Of a stretch of 60,682 bases of DNA, positions 29,951 through 42,826 are shown piece by piece. Numbering within the stretch: position 1 is the stretch's first letter; each line of letters starts with the position of its first letter. The DNA is taken from positions 1 through 60,682 of the forward strand of contig JACOUL010000001.1 in the NCBI GenBank assembly GCA_016177875.1, in the 5' to 3' direction. The position numbers and the translations under genes were made by a program. The DNA is from Burkholderiales bacterium (GTDB lineage Bacteria > Pseudomonadota > Gammaproteobacteria > Burkholderiales > Burkholderiaceae_D). Under the pieces are notes generated by a model, which had not been told where the DNA came from, did no database searches, and was given only the letters and a program-made list of their open reading frames with translations.

Positions 29951-30691
29951 TTAGGAATTTGGCAGTCGCTGACGGCGAGCCTCGAATAAACAAATACCGG
30001 AGGCCACCGAGACATTAAGGCTTTCCACGGCGCCAAACATAGGAATGCTGACCAGGGCATCGCAAGTTTCTCGCGTCAGACGCCGCATCCCCTCGCCTTC
30101 CGACCCCATGACGAGCGCAGCTGGCCCCGCGAAATCCGCCTGATAAATTGTTTTTTCGGCGTCGTCGGTGGTGCCGATCAGAAAAATGTCGCGCTCCTTC
30201 AGCTCGCGCATAGCGCGCGCCAGATTCGTGACCGTAATGTATGGAACAGTCTCGGCAGCGCCGCTTGCCACTTTTGCAGCAGTCGCGTTCAAACCGACCG
30301 CGCGATCCTTAGGTGCGATCACGGCGTGTGCCCCGGCGCCGTCCGCCACACGCAGGCAGGCGCCCAGATTGTGAGGATCCGTAATGCCATCCAGGATCAG
30401 CAGCAAGGGCGGTCCCTCAATTGCATCGAGCAATTCATCCAAATTGCGCGCCAACGACAATGCCCCAGCCTTAGCCACCACGCCTTGATGACGACGCGTA
30501 CCAACCATGCTGGAGAGCCGCTGATCGTCGGCGTGGATGATACGCACGTTTGCTGCCTTCGCGGCGGCGATAAGATCCTGCATGCGCCGATCATGACGCT
30601 CCGCATCGATATAGATTTCCTCAACTGACGAAGCTTCGTGACGCAGTCGGGCGGTAACGGCGTGAAAGCCGAACACCATTTTGCTTTTCAT
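29951..30691 (-). CDS. rlmB: 23S rRNA (guanosine(2251)-2'-O)-methyltransferase
   Basis: 246 residues. SPOUT methyltransferase with the N-terminal substrate-binding domain ([12 protein letters not shown]) and the C-terminal SpoU motifs [40 protein letters not shown] and [19 protein letters not shown]. It forms a 4-bp overlap with rnr, the usual arrangement, and acts on the 50S peptidyl-transferase loop region. Confidence 0.96.
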   Translation of the reverse strand: MKSKMVFGFHAVTARLRHEASSVEEIYIDAERHDRRMQDLIAAAKAANVRIIHADDQRLSSMVGTRRHQGVVAKAGALSLARNLDELLDAIEGPPLLLILDGITDPHNLGACLRVADGAGAHAVIAPKDRAVGLNATAAKVASGAAETVPYITVTNLARAMRELKERDIFLIGTTDDAEKTIYQADFAGPAALVMGSEGEGMRRLTRETCDALVSIPMFGAVESLNVSVASGICLFEARRQRLPNS

Positions 30692-33135
30692 CGTTTCTTC
30701 CGGCCGGATTTTCCGGCGGCCTTGGTTGAACGGCTTCTTCCGGCAGACTTCGAGGCCGATTTACCTGCAGATTTTGTACGTTTCGTCGTCGCAGACTTGA
30801 CTGGCTTGGTAGTCTTGGGGGCCGCCTTTTTGGCCGGCTTAGCAGCGCGCGCAGGCACCTCGCTATCGGCACGCCGTGCCTCGTTTCTCATGATGGTTCG
30901 AATGCCCGGTTCAGTAACTAAGCGCAGATCGATCTTTCGCGCGTCCAAGTCGACTCGGCTCACCTGCACCGTAACGCGATCGGTAAGCTGATAGCGGATA
31001 CCGGTGCGCTCGCCTCGCAACTCGTGGCGCGCGTCGTCAAACTGGAAATAATCGGCGCCCAATTCGGTTACGTGAACCAAGCCCTCGATAAACAATGAAT
31101 CGAGTTGAACAAAAATGCCGAAGCTGGTCACCCCGGAAATCGTTCCCGTGAAAACCTCACCCAATTTGTCGCGAATGAAGTAGCACTTCAGCCACGCCTC
31201 CACGTCGCGCGACGCTTCATCGGCGCGCCGCTCATTGGCGGAACAATGGATACCCAGCGCTTCCCAAACGGCGAGCTCATCGTCGGTTTTTTTCTTTTTA
31301 CCCGCGGCTTTGTCTGCCGCTTGCAGCTTGCGCGCAGCCGGAGACAACATGGTATTCAATTGACCGACGTCGATACCCTTAGGTGAATAACGCTTGCCCT
31401 GCAAAATTGCCTTGATGGCGCGATGTGTTAACAAATCAGGATAACGCCTGATCGGGCTTGTAAAGTGCGCATAGGCCTCATACGACAAGCCGAAGTGACC
31501 AATGTTGTCAGGACTGTAGACCGCCTGCTGCATGGAACGCAACAGCATCGTTTGCAGCAGCACGGCATCCGGACGCGCCTTAATCTTGGGCATAAGCTCG
31601 GCATAATCGGATGCTGCCGGCGTATCGCCGCCGCCCAGATGCAAGCCGACTTGTTTCAAAAAGCTGCGGACTTGGGTCAATTTCTCTTTGGTGGGGCCGG
31701 CGTGAACACGATAGACGCCGGGATGCTCATGCCGTTGCAACAAATCGGCCGCGCAAACGTTGGCTGCCAACATGCACTCTTCAATCACGCGATGAGCGTC
31801 ATTGCGGGCGCGCGGCAAAATCTGTTCGATCTTGCCGGCTGCATTGCATACGATATAGGTCTCTGTAGTCTCGAAGTCGATTGCGCCTCGTTCCTGGCGC
31901 GCATGCAGTAAGGCCTGAAACACCTCATACAAGTTCAATAGATGCGGCACCAGGAGAGCACGCCTCGCTGCTTCCGGACCTTTGGTATTCGTAAGAATTG
32001 CGGCGACTTCGGTGTAAGTCAAACGTGCGGCTGAATGCATCACCGCCGGATAAAATTGATATGCCTTGATTTCGCCCTTGTTCGTAATGACGGCGTCGCA
32101 TACCAGCGTCAATCGATCCACTGCCGGATTCAACGAGCATAAGCCATTCGATAGTTTTTCCGGAAGCATCGGAATCACACGGCGCGGGAAATATACCGAA
32201 GTGCTGCGCTCCAGCGCATCGGCGTCCAGCGCATCACCCGGTTTAACGTAATGGCTCACATCGGCAATCGCGACGATCAAACGATACCCCGTCGTTCTGC
32301 CTATTCTGATCGGCTCGCAATAAACAGCGTCGTCAAAATCGCGCGCATCTTCGCCATCGATAGTCACCAAGGGAACATCACGCAAATCGACACGATCTTC
32401 CAAGTCGACTTCACGCACTTCACCGGGTAATTTTGCGGCAAGTTTCTTTGCTGCTTCCGAAAACTCATGAGGCACACCATACTTGCGCACGGCAATTTCG
32501 ATTTCCATGCCCGGATCATCGATGTCGCCCAACACTTCGGCGATCTTGCCGACCGGTTGCGTATAGCGAGAAGGCTGTTCGATCAATTCGATGCTGACTA
32601 CCTGCCCAGATTTCGCTTTGCCGGGCGATCCCGACAACAAGACGTCCTGCCCGATACGCTTGTCTTCAGGCGCGACAATCCACACACCGTTTTCATTCAG
32701 CAAGCGGCCAATGACATGCGTATTCGCGCGTTCCAATACTTCGACGATGCTTCCTTCCGGCCGACCGCGCTTGTCCGTGCCGACAATACGCGCCTGCACA
32801 CGATCCCCATGCAACACCTTCTGCATTTCTTTCTCGGGCAGGAACATATCTTCACTACCGTCTCCAGGGATCAGGAAACCGTAACCATCACGATGGCCGC
32901 TTACCCGGCCCTCAATGAAACTGGTTTGATGCGCAAGCTGATAACGGCCGCGGCGGTCCGGCTTAATTTGACCGTCGCGCTCCATAGCTGCTAAGCGTCG
33001 GGCCAAGCCTTCCACTTCATTGTTCTTAACGCCAAGGGCTTTGGCGATCGCGGCGGCATCCTGTGCCTCGGATGAAGTACGCAAGATGCCGAGAATTTCC
33101 TCGCGGCTTGGGATGGGATAGGAATATTGGCTCAA
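30688..33135 (-). CDS. rnr: Ribonuclease R
   Basis: 815 residues. An N-terminal winged helix is followed by cold-shock domains, the RNB catalytic domain with DIDDP-like acidic residues at [35 protein letters not shown], and an S1 domain near 645-730. The tail after about residue 745 is almost entirely Lys, Ala and Ser, the usual low-complexity basic extension that binds structured RNA. It degrades structured RNA 3' to 5'. Confidence 0.97.
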   Translation of the reverse strand: MSQYSYPIPSREEILGILRTSSEAQDAAAIAKALGVKNNEVEGLARRLAAMERDGQIKPDRRGRYQLAHQTSFIEGRVSGHRDGYGFLIPGDGSEDMFLPEKEMQKVLHGDRVQARIVGTDKRGRPEGSIVEVLERANTHVIGRLLNENGVWIVAPEDKRIGQDVLLSGSPGKAKSGQVVSIELIEQPSRYTQPVGKIAEVLGDIDDPGMEIEIAVRKYGVPHEFSEAAKKLAAKLPGEVREVDLEDRVDLRDVPLVTIDGEDARDFDDAVYCEPIRIGRTTGYRLIVAIADVSHYVKPGDALDADALERSTSVYFPRRVIPMLPEKLSNGLCSLNPAVDRLTLVCDAVITNKGEIKAYQFYPAVMHSAARLTYTEVAAILTNTKGPEAARRALLVPHLLNLYEVFQALLHARQERGAIDFETTETYIVCNAAGKIEQILPRARNDAHRVIEECMLAANVCAADLLQRHEHPGVYRVHAGPTKEKLTQVRSFLKQVGLHLGGGDTPAASDYAELMPKIKARPDAVLLQTMLLRSMQQAVYSPDNIGHFGLSYEAYAHFTSPIRRYPDLLTHRAIKAILQGKRYSPKGIDVGQLNTMLSPAARKLQAADKAAGKKKKTDDELAVWEALGIHCSANERRADEASRDVEAWLKCYFIRDKLGEVFTGTISGVTSFGIFVQLDSLFIEGLVHVTELGADYFQFDDARHELRGERTGIRYQLTDRVTVQVSRVDLDARKIDLRLVTEPGIRTIMRNEARRADSEVPARAAKPAKKAAPKTTKPVKSATTKRTKSAGKSASKSAGRSRSTKAAGKSGRKKR

Positions 33136-33232
33136 AAGGGCGTATCTAAGATGGTGGATATCAAGGACTCTAGTTTAATGGACAAGCCTGGAGTTTGCTA
33201 ATTCATCCAGTGTATCCGCAATTCGTTGAAGA

Positions 33233-33260
33233 TTGACTTCCCTAGGCATTCCGCTATAAT
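33233..33260 (+). promoter_or_regulatory. Near-consensus promoter of tRNA-Leu
   Basis: TTGACT and a perfect TATAAT are separated by 16 bp, placing initiation near 33267, about 10 bases before the tRNA. A GC-rich discriminator typical of stable-RNA promoters is not obvious. Confidence 0.85.
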
Positions 33261-33276
33261 CTCGCTTCTCATTGAG

Positions 33277-33361
33277 GCCCACGTGGCGGAATTGGTAGAC
33301 GCGCATGGTTCAGGTCCATGTGCCGCGAGGTGTGGGGGTTCGAGTCCCTCCGTGGGCACCA
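33277..33361 (+). tRNA. tRNA-Leu(CAG)
   Basis: 85 bases including an encoded CCA. The acceptor stem GCCCACG pairs with CGTGGGC and the discriminator is A. The anticodon region GGTTCAGGTCC gives anticodon CAG (leucine CUG). A long variable arm and the T-arm GGGTTCGAGTCCC follow. A strong promoter precedes it and a terminator lies 9 bases beyond it, so it is monocistronic. Confidence 0.97.
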
Positions 33362-33370
33362 GGTTAAAAA

Positions 33371-33404
33371 AAGAGAGGTCCGGTTTCCGGACCTCTCTTT
33401 TTTT
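33371..33404 (+). terminator. Strong intrinsic terminator of tRNA-Leu
   Basis: AAGAGAGGTCCGG and CCGGACCTCTCTT form a 13-bp perfect stem around TTT, followed by T residues. This is a textbook rho-independent terminator. Confidence 0.95.
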
Positions 33405-33414
33405 GTGCCCCCGA

Positions 33415-33503
33415 GCAAAGCCCCTGCGGGCTTTGCGTGAGGGACTCGAAGGGATCGGCTTGCAAGCCGATACGCGGCCTGGAACGTAGGCGAGTCCCTC
33501 CGT
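33415..33503 (+). repeat. tRNA-derived structured element, copy beside tRNA-Leu
   Basis: In order: a perfect hairpin of GCAAAGCCC, CTGC loop and GGGCTTTGC (33415-33436). Then GTGAGGGACTCGAAGGG, whose GAGGGACTCGAA is antisense to the adjacent tRNA-Leu T-arm. A perfect 18-base palindrome ATCGGCTTGCAAGCCGAT (33454-33471) follows, then CGCGGCC and GGAACGTAGGCGAGTCCC. CGAGTCCCTCCGT (33491-33503) is a 13-base exact sense copy of the tRNA at 33341-33353. Outer arms pair. It lies beyond the tRNA terminator and touches the stop codon of the phosphoribosyltransferase gene. The same design occurs beside tRNA-Ser. Confidence 0.85.
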
Positions 33504-34030
33504 CACTTGTTAAGCAGTTTCTTTTCTATCCCCTCAACCCCCATCCCGTCATACTCTTCAAACGGCTGATGTATCCAAGGATTATTGGGAAGGTATTCCA
33601 AATAGTAATCCGGCCGCACGGCAGAACAAGCCTTGTACCAAATCACCGCCGTTTTCACGCCAGTAACACCCGGAAAATGCTCATGCACATGCTGCTGCAC
33701 TTTCCTCAGCGTTACCCCCGAATCCACCAAATCGTCGATTAAGAGAATGCGTCCCTCAAGGGTGCCGGTGGGCATCGTAATGTGTTTGGCAATGTCGAGC
33801 GGACTGCGCACTGTCCCGGCATTCTTACGATAAGAACTCGTTGATAGAATTGCCAGCGGAACGCTGAATATGCGAGAAAAAACGTCGCCGATGCGCAAGC
33901 CACCGCGCGCCAAGCACAATACCTGATCGAAATGCCAGCCGGATTTGTGAACCAGCAGCGCCAGTTCCTCGATCGCACGATGATAATCATCCCAGCTTAT
34001 CCAGAGATGATCATCGGCGACCGGCGGCAT
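33503..34030 (-). CDS. Purine phosphoribosyltransferase-like protein
   Basis: 175 residues. The PRPP-binding motif ILLIDDLVDSGVTL and an upstream LCLARGGLRIGDVFSRIF loop place it in the type I phosphoribosyltransferase family, near bacterial hypoxanthine/xanthine-type enzymes. Substrate specificity cannot be read from the sequence. It lies 11 bp downstream of purA in the same direction, which supports purine salvage. Confidence 0.85.
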   Translation of the reverse strand: MPPVADDHLWISWDDYHRAIEELALLVHKSGWHFDQVLCLARGGLRIGDVFSRIFSVPLAILSTSSYRKNAGTVRSPLDIAKHITMPTGTLEGRILLIDDLVDSGVTLRKVQQHVHEHFPGVTGVKTAVIWYKACSAVRPDYYLEYLPNNPWIHQPFEEYDGMGVEGIEKKLLNK

Positions 34031-34041
34031 AGGGAAAACCT

Positions 34042-36559
<2,518 letters not shown>

Positions 36560-36563
36560 GAGA

Positions 36564-37451
36564 TCACTTCTTAGCGCCGGCGCTGCTGCCAGGATTTTTG
36601 AAATACTTAAAGAACTCAGAGTTGGGATCAAGGACCATTACATCGTTCTGGCTCTTAAAGCTGGCCCGATATGCTTCCAGGCTGCGATAAAACTTATAGA
36701 ACTCCGGATTCTGACCAAACGCTTCTGCATAGATCTGAGAAGCCTTTGCATCGCCTTCGCCGCGCATCTTCTCTGCATCACGATAGGCTTCCGCAAGAAT
36801 CACCGTACGTTGACGGTCAGCATCGGCACGAATTTTTTCGGATTCGGCAGCACCGGTGGAACGCAACTCATTAGCAACCCGAACACGTTCTGCCTTCATG
36901 CGATCGAACACCGAGTTACTGATCTGCTCTGCGTAGTCGACACGCTTCAAACGTACGTCGATGATTTCAACGCCGATGCTCTTCGCTTCATCCGCCACTT
37001 TCTTATGAATGGCGCTCATGACTTTGGCACGTTCGCCGGAGATTACTTCACGCACGGTGCGTTTGTTAATTTCGAGATTGAGCGCGTCCTTGATGATCTG
37101 AGACATGCGATCCAGCGCACGACGCTCGTCGCCGCTAAAGCTGACATAGTAGAGCTGGGGATCGGCGATGCGCCACTTCACGAAAGAATCGACTTGGACG
37201 TATTTTTTTTCCGCGGTCGAGATGCTGTCTGCGTCCGCGGAATCGATGGTCAGAATCCGCTTGTCGAGGAAAAGCACATTCTGGAACGGGGGTGGCATTT
37301 TGAAATTCAGCCCAGGCTCGCTGATGACCCGATTTACCTTACCAAAGGAGAACACGATTGCGTACTGACGCTGATCGACCACAAACATCGTGGACATGCT
37401 CAGCCACAAAATCAAAAGCAAACCAATGATGATGGGAATGAGGCGGTTCAT
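36564..37451 (-). CDS. hflC: HflC, regulator of FtsH
   Basis: 295 residues. One N-terminal membrane helix (about 4-22) followed by an SPFH/band 7 domain in the periplasm and a coiled-coil tail ([21 protein letters not shown]). It forms a complex with HflK around the FtsH protease. It overlaps hflK by 1 bp. Confidence 0.96.
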   Translation of the reverse strand: MNRLIPIIIGLLLILWLSMSTMFVVDQRQYAIVFSFGKVNRVISEPGLNFKMPPPFQNVLFLDKRILTIDSADADSISTAEKKYVQVDSFVKWRIADPQLYYVSFSGDERRALDRMSQIIKDALNLEINKRTVREVISGERAKVMSAIHKKVADEAKSIGVEIIDVRLKRVDYAEQISNSVFDRMKAERVRVANELRSTGAAESEKIRADADRQRTVILAEAYRDAEKMRGEGDAKASQIYAEAFGQNPEFYKFYRSLEAYRASFKSQNDVMVLDPNSEFFKYFKNPGSSAGAKK

Positions 37452-38689
37452 TATCGCCCCTCCCGATCACGAGAATCGCGAGCTTCTCTTGTGCGCGAGG
37501 AGTCACGTTGGCGCTGCTCCAACGCTTGCTGAACATCGTTAGGCAAGGGGGCTGTGGTCACCGTAGGCCCTGGCGCTGCGGCCGTTTTCCCTGACGCATC
37601 GCTTCCTGCAGTTTGCGATATAAGTTTGTCTAAGGGGAGATAGAGCAGATTATTACCGGTGCGAGCATCGACCATAATTTTTGAAGTGTTGGCAAATATC
37701 TGCTGCATCGTGTCTAAATACAGACGGTCGCGCGTAACGGCCGGGGCTTTTTGATATTCGCTCACGACTTGCTTGAATCGCGCTGAATCGCCTTGCGCAT
37801 TTGCGACCACTCGTGAACGATACGCTTCTGCTTCTTGCATTAAACGTGAGGCCGCGCCACGTGCCCTAGGAATAACATCATTCGCATAGGCCTGCCCTTC
37901 ATTCTTTTGGCGTTCGCGATCCTGCCCCGCTTTAACGGCGTCGTGGAAAGCAGCCTGTACTTGCTCAGGCGGCTGCACACCTTGAACGGTGACGTTGGCG
38001 ACACGGGCACCGGAGTTATAGCGATCGAGTATCTGCTGCATCAAAATCTTTACATCGGCGGTTACCTTGGCACGATCTTCATACAGCACGAAATCCATCT
38101 TGTGTTTGCCGACCACTTCGCGAATCGACGACTCGGCAATTTGCTTCACCATTTCTTCTTGGTCGCGATTATTGAACAGCCATTTCACCGGGTCGCTCAA
38201 CATGTACTGAACGGCAAACTGAATGTCGATGATGTTTTCGTCGTCGGTAAGCATCAGTGATTCTTTGGTTTGCTTATTACGTACGTTGCCACGAAAGCCA
38301 ACCTCAACTGTACGAACCTGCTGCACGTTAACGATTTCTTGATTTTGTATGGGGTACGGCCAGCGCCAATTAAAACCAGAACCGGTCTTATGGCTGTATT
38401 TCCCGAATGTAGTGACCACTGCGGTCTGGCCTTCTTGCACGATAAAGAAACCGCTGATCAACCAAAGGAAGAGCACGATAGCGATCACCGCGGCAACGCC
38501 CAGACTTGCGCCGCGCCCAGGCGTCATACCGGAGCCCCTACCGCCACCACCGCCAAAGAAACGATTCAAGCGCTGATTCATGTCGCGCCATAATTCGTCT
38601 AAATCAGGCGGCGTGTCGGGCTTTTTGCCTTCCTGGTTACGATCGTCGTTCTGCGAACCGCGCCCCCAGCGGGGATCGTTGATCGACAT
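37451..38689 (-). CDS. hflK: HflK, regulator of FtsH
   Basis: 412 residues from the ATG at 38689 (MSINDPRWGRGSQ), the usual start; earlier ATGs would add a long non-conserved stretch. Gly/Asp-rich N-terminus, a membrane helix near residue 65-85, then SPFH domain (QTAVVTTFGKYSHKTGSGFNWRWPYPI). The C-terminus is rich in Gln, Arg and Asp (QRQRDSSRTREARDSRDREG). Confidence 0.96.
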   Translation of the reverse strand: MSINDPRWGRGSQNDDRNQEGKKPDTPPDLDELWRDMNQRLNRFFGGGGGRGSGMTPGRGASLGVAAVIAIVLFLWLISGFFIVQEGQTAVVTTFGKYSHKTGSGFNWRWPYPIQNQEIVNVQQVRTVEVGFRGNVRNKQTKESLMLTDDENIIDIQFAVQYMLSDPVKWLFNNRDQEEMVKQIAESSIREVVGKHKMDFVLYEDRAKVTADVKILMQQILDRYNSGARVANVTVQGVQPPEQVQAAFHDAVKAGQDRERQKNEGQAYANDVIPRARGAASRLMQEAEAYRSRVVANAQGDSARFKQVVSEYQKAPAVTRDRLYLDTMQQIFANTSKIMVDARTGNNLLYLPLDKLISQTAGSDASGKTAAAPGPTVTTAPLPNDVQQALEQRQRDSSRTREARDSRDREGR

Positions 38690-38768
38690 CTTTACACCTA
38701 TTTTTTTTAGTAGCGGTAAAAGCATTCTGAACGATCGGCTGTTTGATGGGTGGGAATGCTCAGGGAGA

Positions 38769-39890
38769 TTAAATGCGCGCGCTGTCGGTTTCAGATATGG
38801 CCGCATCGGGCATCTGGCTTGTAGATTCACAACGCGCAATTTCCGCGATGGATAGTCTTAGCAAATCCAAGCCAGCTCCGTTCTGGGCACTGATAAAAAC
38901 ACGACGGATTCTATCATATTCGTCATGTTCCACCGCCGGTTCCAAACCTGCCGCATCGATCTTGTTCCACACGAGAATCTGCGGAATCTGGTCGGCGCCG
39001 ATTTCCTTTAACACCATATTGACCTGTTCAATCTGTTCCATGCGTACCGGACTGGCGGCATCCACCACATGCAGCAGCAAATCTGCATGAATGGTCTCTT
39101 CCAACGTTGCGCGAAATGCCGCGACCAGCTGGTGCGGCAATTCTCGAATAAATCCTACCGTATCGGACACGACGATATTGCCCGCGCCTTGCAGGTAAAT
39201 GCGGCGCGAGGTCGTATCCAAGGTCGCAAACAGCTGATTGGCAGCATAGACGCCGGCCTTTGCCAAGGCATTGAACAAAGTCGATTTTCCGGCGTTGGTA
39301 TAACCTACAAGCGAGACGGAAAAAGTGTGATTTCGTTCGCGAGCACGTCGCTGCGTCTCATGCTGACGACGCAATTTAGCCAAGCGTCCACGTAATACCT
39401 TTACCCGCTCACCTAAGAGCCGGCGGTCGGTTTCCAACTGCGTTTCACCTGGACCCCGTAAGCCAATACCGCCTTTTTGCCGCTCCAAGTGCGTCCAGCC
39501 GCGCACCAGCCGAGTTGCCAGATGTTGCAGCTGGGCGAGCTCCACCTGGACTTTACCTTCGTGACTTTGCGCACGCTGGGCAAAGATATCGAGAATTAAG
39601 CTGGTGCGATCAATCACTCGGACCTTGAGATGCCGCTCCAGATTACGCTGCTGCGCGGGCGACAAGGCATGGTTAAAGATGACGATATCGAGCTGCTCTT
39701 CACTGACCGCCTGGGCAATTTCATCGGCCTTGCCGCTACCCACGAATAGGGCCGCATCCGGACTGGCACGCTTTCCCGTGATAGTAGTAGCAGGAGTTGC
39801 CCCGGCTGACTTAGCAAGCAAGGAAAGTTCGTCGAGACTCGCGGCAAAATCTCCCTTGCCGAAATCAACGCCTACCAGAGCTGCACGCAT
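38769..39890 (-). CDS. hflX: GTPase HflX
   Basis: 373 residues from the ATG at 39890 (MRAALVGVDFGKG). N-terminal HflX domain with FVGSGKADEIA and FNHALSPAQQRNLE, then a coiled coil (LLGERVKVLRGRLAKLRRQHETQRR) and a GTPase domain with GYTNAGKSTLFN (G1), DTVGFI (G3) and WNKIDAAG (G4). HflX rescues or splits stalled ribosomes under stress in studied bacteria. It follows hfq, the usual order. Confidence 0.96.
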   Translation of the reverse strand: MRAALVGVDFGKGDFAASLDELSLLAKSAGATPATTITGKRASPDAALFVGSGKADEIAQAVSEEQLDIVIFNHALSPAQQRNLERHLKVRVIDRTSLILDIFAQRAQSHEGKVQVELAQLQHLATRLVRGWTHLERQKGGIGLRGPGETQLETDRRLLGERVKVLRGRLAKLRRQHETQRRARERNHTFSVSLVGYTNAGKSTLFNALAKAGVYAANQLFATLDTTSRRIYLQGAGNIVVSDTVGFIRELPHQLVAAFRATLEETIHADLLLHVVDAASPVRMEQIEQVNMVLKEIGADQIPQILVWNKIDAAGLEPAVEHDEYDRIRRVFISAQNGAGLDLLRLSIAEIARCESTSQMPDAAISETDSARI

Positions 39891-39923
39891 ACCGGATTGC
39901 GCATCAAATTGCAAAAAAGCAAT

Positions 39924-40160
39924 TTATTCCGCGTCAGACTCAAGGTTTAGATTCACGGCACGTGCCGGCACGACGGTGGAAATGGCGTGCTTATAGACCA
40001 TTTGGGTAACCGTATTGCGAAGTAGGACCACGTACTGGTCGAACGATTCGATATGGCCTTGGAGCTTGATCCCATTGACCAGATAAATCGAGACGGGGAC
40101 GTGCTCTTTGCGTAAGGTGTTGAGGAACGGGTCTTGTAACAGTTGCCCTTTATTGCTCAT
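39924..40160 (-). CDS. hfq: RNA chaperone Hfq
   Basis: 78 residues. Sm1 motif [35 protein letters not shown] (in segments) and Sm2 KHAISTVVP are intact. The acidic C-terminal tail is short (NLNLESDAE). It is a hexamer that pairs small RNAs with mRNAs. The gene lies between der and hflX. Confidence 0.97.
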   Translation of the reverse strand: MSNKGQLLQDPFLNTLRKEHVPVSIYLVNGIKLQGHIESFDQYVVLLRNTVTQMVYKHAISTVVPARAVNLNLESDAE

Positions 40161-40185
40161 GACAGCTCCATTGTGTTGTTGTCTT

Positions 40186-40202
40186 AGAGGGTACGACCCT
40201 CT
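40186..40202 (-). other. Hairpin in the der-hfq gap
   Basis: AGAGGGT and ACCCTCT form a 7-bp stem with a three-base loop, 26 bp upstream of the hfq start. It could be in the hfq mRNA leader, where Hfq is known to autoregulate in other bacteria; that link is speculative. Confidence 0.35.
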
Positions 40203-40294
40203 GGGAGTTGGGGATGACCTGATGGAATTTCAAGCGTCTCCCCGTGAATGCACTTCGACTGTAATCTATTTTCGGATTTCTTGCCAGGAACCGC

Positions 40295-41638
40295 TTATTT
40301 CCCCGCCCCGGCGAACGGATTTTTACTTGAGCGAAACTCTATACGCAATGGAGTGCCCACAAGCGAAAAAGTTTCACGAAAATGTTTTTCCAAATAACGC
40401 TTGTAGTTATCGTCAACCGCTTCCAAAGCATTACCATGTATGACCACGATGGGCGGATTCTGTCCACCTTGGTGCGCATATCTAAGCTTTGGACGAACCG
40501 ATCCTTTGCGACGCGGCTGCTGATGTTCAACCGCCTCTTCCAACGCCCGCGTCAGCTTCGGCGTCGGCAGCTTGATCATCGCGGCAGCATAAGCAGCATC
40601 AATCGACTTCATCAAGGGAGCTATACCGGTACCCTTTAGCGCCGAAATGAAATGGAACTTGGCGAAGGAGAGGAAATTCAGCTTTCGCTCCAGATCTCTC
40701 TTAATTGCATCACGTTTATCGGTATCCAATCCGTCCCATTTATTGACACCGACGACAAGCGCCCTGCCCGACTCAAGGATGAAGCCTGCAATATGCGCGT
40801 CTTGTTCGGAAATGTCTTGTTGCGCGTCAAGTAACAGCAAAACGACGTTCGCTTCTGAGATCGATTGCAGAGTCTTAACCACCGAAAACTTTTCTACCGC
40901 CTCAAAGACTTTGCCGCGACGGCGTATACCCGCGGTATCGATGAGGGTGTAGTGTTTACCTCCACGTTCGAAGGGAATTTCAATCGAATCGCGCGTGGTT
41001 CCGGGAAGATCGAAGGCAATAACGCGCTCTTCGCCCAGCAAGGTGTTGACTAAGGTCGATTTACCGACATTGGGGCGGCCAACAATTGCAATCTTAACGC
41101 CGTGATGCACGTCTTCGTCGGTAACTTCTTCTTCAACTTCCCGGTTGGTCGCAAGGTCCAGGGCCTCTGCCACCAAATCATGTACGCCATCGCCATGCGC
41201 GGCCGAAATGACATTCGGATCACCCATGCCCAATTCATAGAAATCAGCTGCGACCGAGGTGTATTTCATCCCTTCGGCCTTATTGATTACCAGCAGAACC
41301 GGACGCCCCGTCTTACGCAGAAAATCGGAGATGGTCTTGTCGTGAGGTGTAATACCTTGACGGCCATCGACCAAAAAAATCACGGCGTCGGCTTCCGCCA
41401 CCGCCTGCTTGGTCTGTTTGGCCATCTCGTGCATGATGCCGGTCTTAGCCACCGGCTCGAAGCCGCCGGTATCGATCACGAGAAACGGCCTTTCACCGAT
41501 GCGTCCTTCGCCATAATGGCGATCGCGCGTTAAGCCGGGAAGATCCGCCACCAGCGCATCACGCGAACGTGTCAGCCGATTGAAGAGCGTAGACTTGCCG
41601 ACATTAGGTCGGCCAACAAGTGCAATAACCGGCTTCAT
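40295..41638 (-). CDS. der: Ribosome biogenesis GTPase Der (EngA)
   Basis: 447 residues with two tandem GTPase domains: [13 protein letters not shown] at residue 8 and [13 protein letters not shown] near residue 187, each with DTGGFE or DTAGIR switch regions, then a KH-like C-terminal domain. It is essential for 50S assembly. It is followed in the transcript by hfq after 134 bp. Confidence 0.97.
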   Translation of the reverse strand: MKPVIALVGRPNVGKSTLFNRLTRSRDALVADLPGLTRDRHYGEGRIGERPFLVIDTGGFEPVAKTGIMHEMAKQTKQAVAEADAVIFLVDGRQGITPHDKTISDFLRKTGRPVLLVINKAEGMKYTSVAADFYELGMGDPNVISAAHGDGVHDLVAEALDLATNREVEEEVTDEDVHHGVKIAIVGRPNVGKSTLVNTLLGEERVIAFDLPGTTRDSIEIPFERGGKHYTLIDTAGIRRRGKVFEAVEKFSVVKTLQSISEANVVLLLLDAQQDISEQDAHIAGFILESGRALVVGVNKWDGLDTDKRDAIKRDLERKLNFLSFAKFHFISALKGTGIAPLMKSIDAAYAAAMIKLPTPKLTRALEEAVEHQQPRRKGSVRPKLRYAHQGGQNPPIVVIHGNALEAVDDNYKRYLEKHFRETFSLVGTPLRIEFRSSKNPFAGAGK

Positions 41639-41644
41639 TCAATC

Positions 41645-42802
41645 CTAATCCGTTCCTAACGCAGTCAGCATTCCGGCTTGCGTTTGAAAAATCGCATGCG
41701 GCCCAGCTACTAAGGGCGTACCGACGACTTGGCTACCGTCAATCGTCACCCTTGCCAACAGCGAACCGTCTTCACGCGACAAGAAATGGATGTAACCTTG
41801 ATAATCACCCACCGCAACTGCGCGCCCGAATGAAAGCGGCGTAGATAATCGGCGGTTGGCGAGCTTTGTATTGCGCCAAACGCTTGCGCCACTTTCACGC
41901 GAAAACGCACTGACCGCACTCCGCTCATCTACTGAGAATACAAAACGTTCATCTCCGCCTAGGCCGACGTCACTGGATAACTCCTTGGCCCAACGTACAG
42001 CGCCATTGATGGCGTCAAAGCACGCCACGCGTCCCTGGTAAGCCACCGAGCAAATTTCACGGCCCAACATCAAAGGCATGCCGGAAATATCGGCAATGCG
42101 TTCCAATTCGGTCGCACCGCGCGGCTCACCTACAATTCCTTCCCAACGTACGCCGCCATTGTTGAGCGCAACTGCGAGCAATCGCCCCCCCGGCATAGCA
42201 ACGTACGCATTCATACCGGAAATCGCGATGCCGGGAGCACTACGCAAAGTTAATGCCGGCGCATTGCGCTGAACGCTCCAGCGACGTGTACCCGACTCGG
42301 CGTCGAAGGCAGTGATGCGGTTATCCAAGCCGCGCACGACAACAAACCCGCCGCCGACAGCCGGCGCGGACAATACCTCGCTCGATGCTTGGGCCTTCCA
42401 GCGCTCTTTGCCATTCATATCGAAGGCAACAATGGCGCCCTTTTCTCCGGCAACGACTACAGTATTACCTCCTGCACCCACGCCCCCTGTAAGCGCCATA
42501 CCGGCATTAGCTCGCCATACCGTCCGACCGCCATTAATTTCTACCCGCACGACCGTCCCATCCGCCGCCGCGGCAAATACGCTATCTCCAACCGCCGCAG
42601 GAGAAAATACACTGGTTCCTGCGCTACCCACCGAAGCCGACCACACCGTGCGAACCGCCATCGTAGGCTTAAGCTCAGTCAGCTCGGCCGGCGGATTACG
42701 CGGCGGCGCCTTGCTGGCAAACGGATTAATTGCCGACAGTGCGGAACATCCCGCCAACACAACAGCAATGCTTAACAACCCCAGCTTGTGCGCGATACGC
42801 AT
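41645..42802 (-). CDS. bamB: Outer-membrane assembly lipoprotein BamB
   Basis: 385 residues. Signal peptide with lipobox VLAGCSA (Cys19). An eight-bladed beta-propeller of PQQ-like repeats follows, with repeated strands such as GTRRWSVQRN, GVRWEGIVG and GAVRWAKEL. It is a BAM complex subunit for outer-membrane protein assembly. It lies 6 bp upstream of der in the usual cluster. Confidence 0.95.
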   Translation of the reverse strand: MRIAHKLGLLSIAVVLAGCSALSAINPFASKAPPRNPPAELTELKPTMAVRTVWSASVGSAGTSVFSPAAVGDSVFAAAADGTVVRVEINGGRTVWRANAGMALTGGVGAGGNTVVVAGEKGAIVAFDMNGKERWKAQASSEVLSAPAVGGGFVVVRGLDNRITAFDAESGTRRWSVQRNAPALTLRSAPGIAISGMNAYVAMPGGRLLAVALNNGGVRWEGIVGEPRGATELERIADISGMPLMLGREICSVAYQGRVACFDAINGAVRWAKELSSDVGLGGDERFVFSVDERSAVSAFSRESGASVWRNTKLANRRLSTPLSFGRAVAVGDYQGYIHFLSREDGSLLARVTIDGSQVVGTPLVAGPHAIFQTQAGMLTALGTD

Positions 42803-42826
42803 GGTTTCTCCCTTAGCGAATCAAGA

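Noticed and set aside
33226..33489. 87-residue plus-strand frame across tRNA-Leu and its terminator
   Set aside because: It covers the promoter, tRNA and terminator, which fully explain the sequence.
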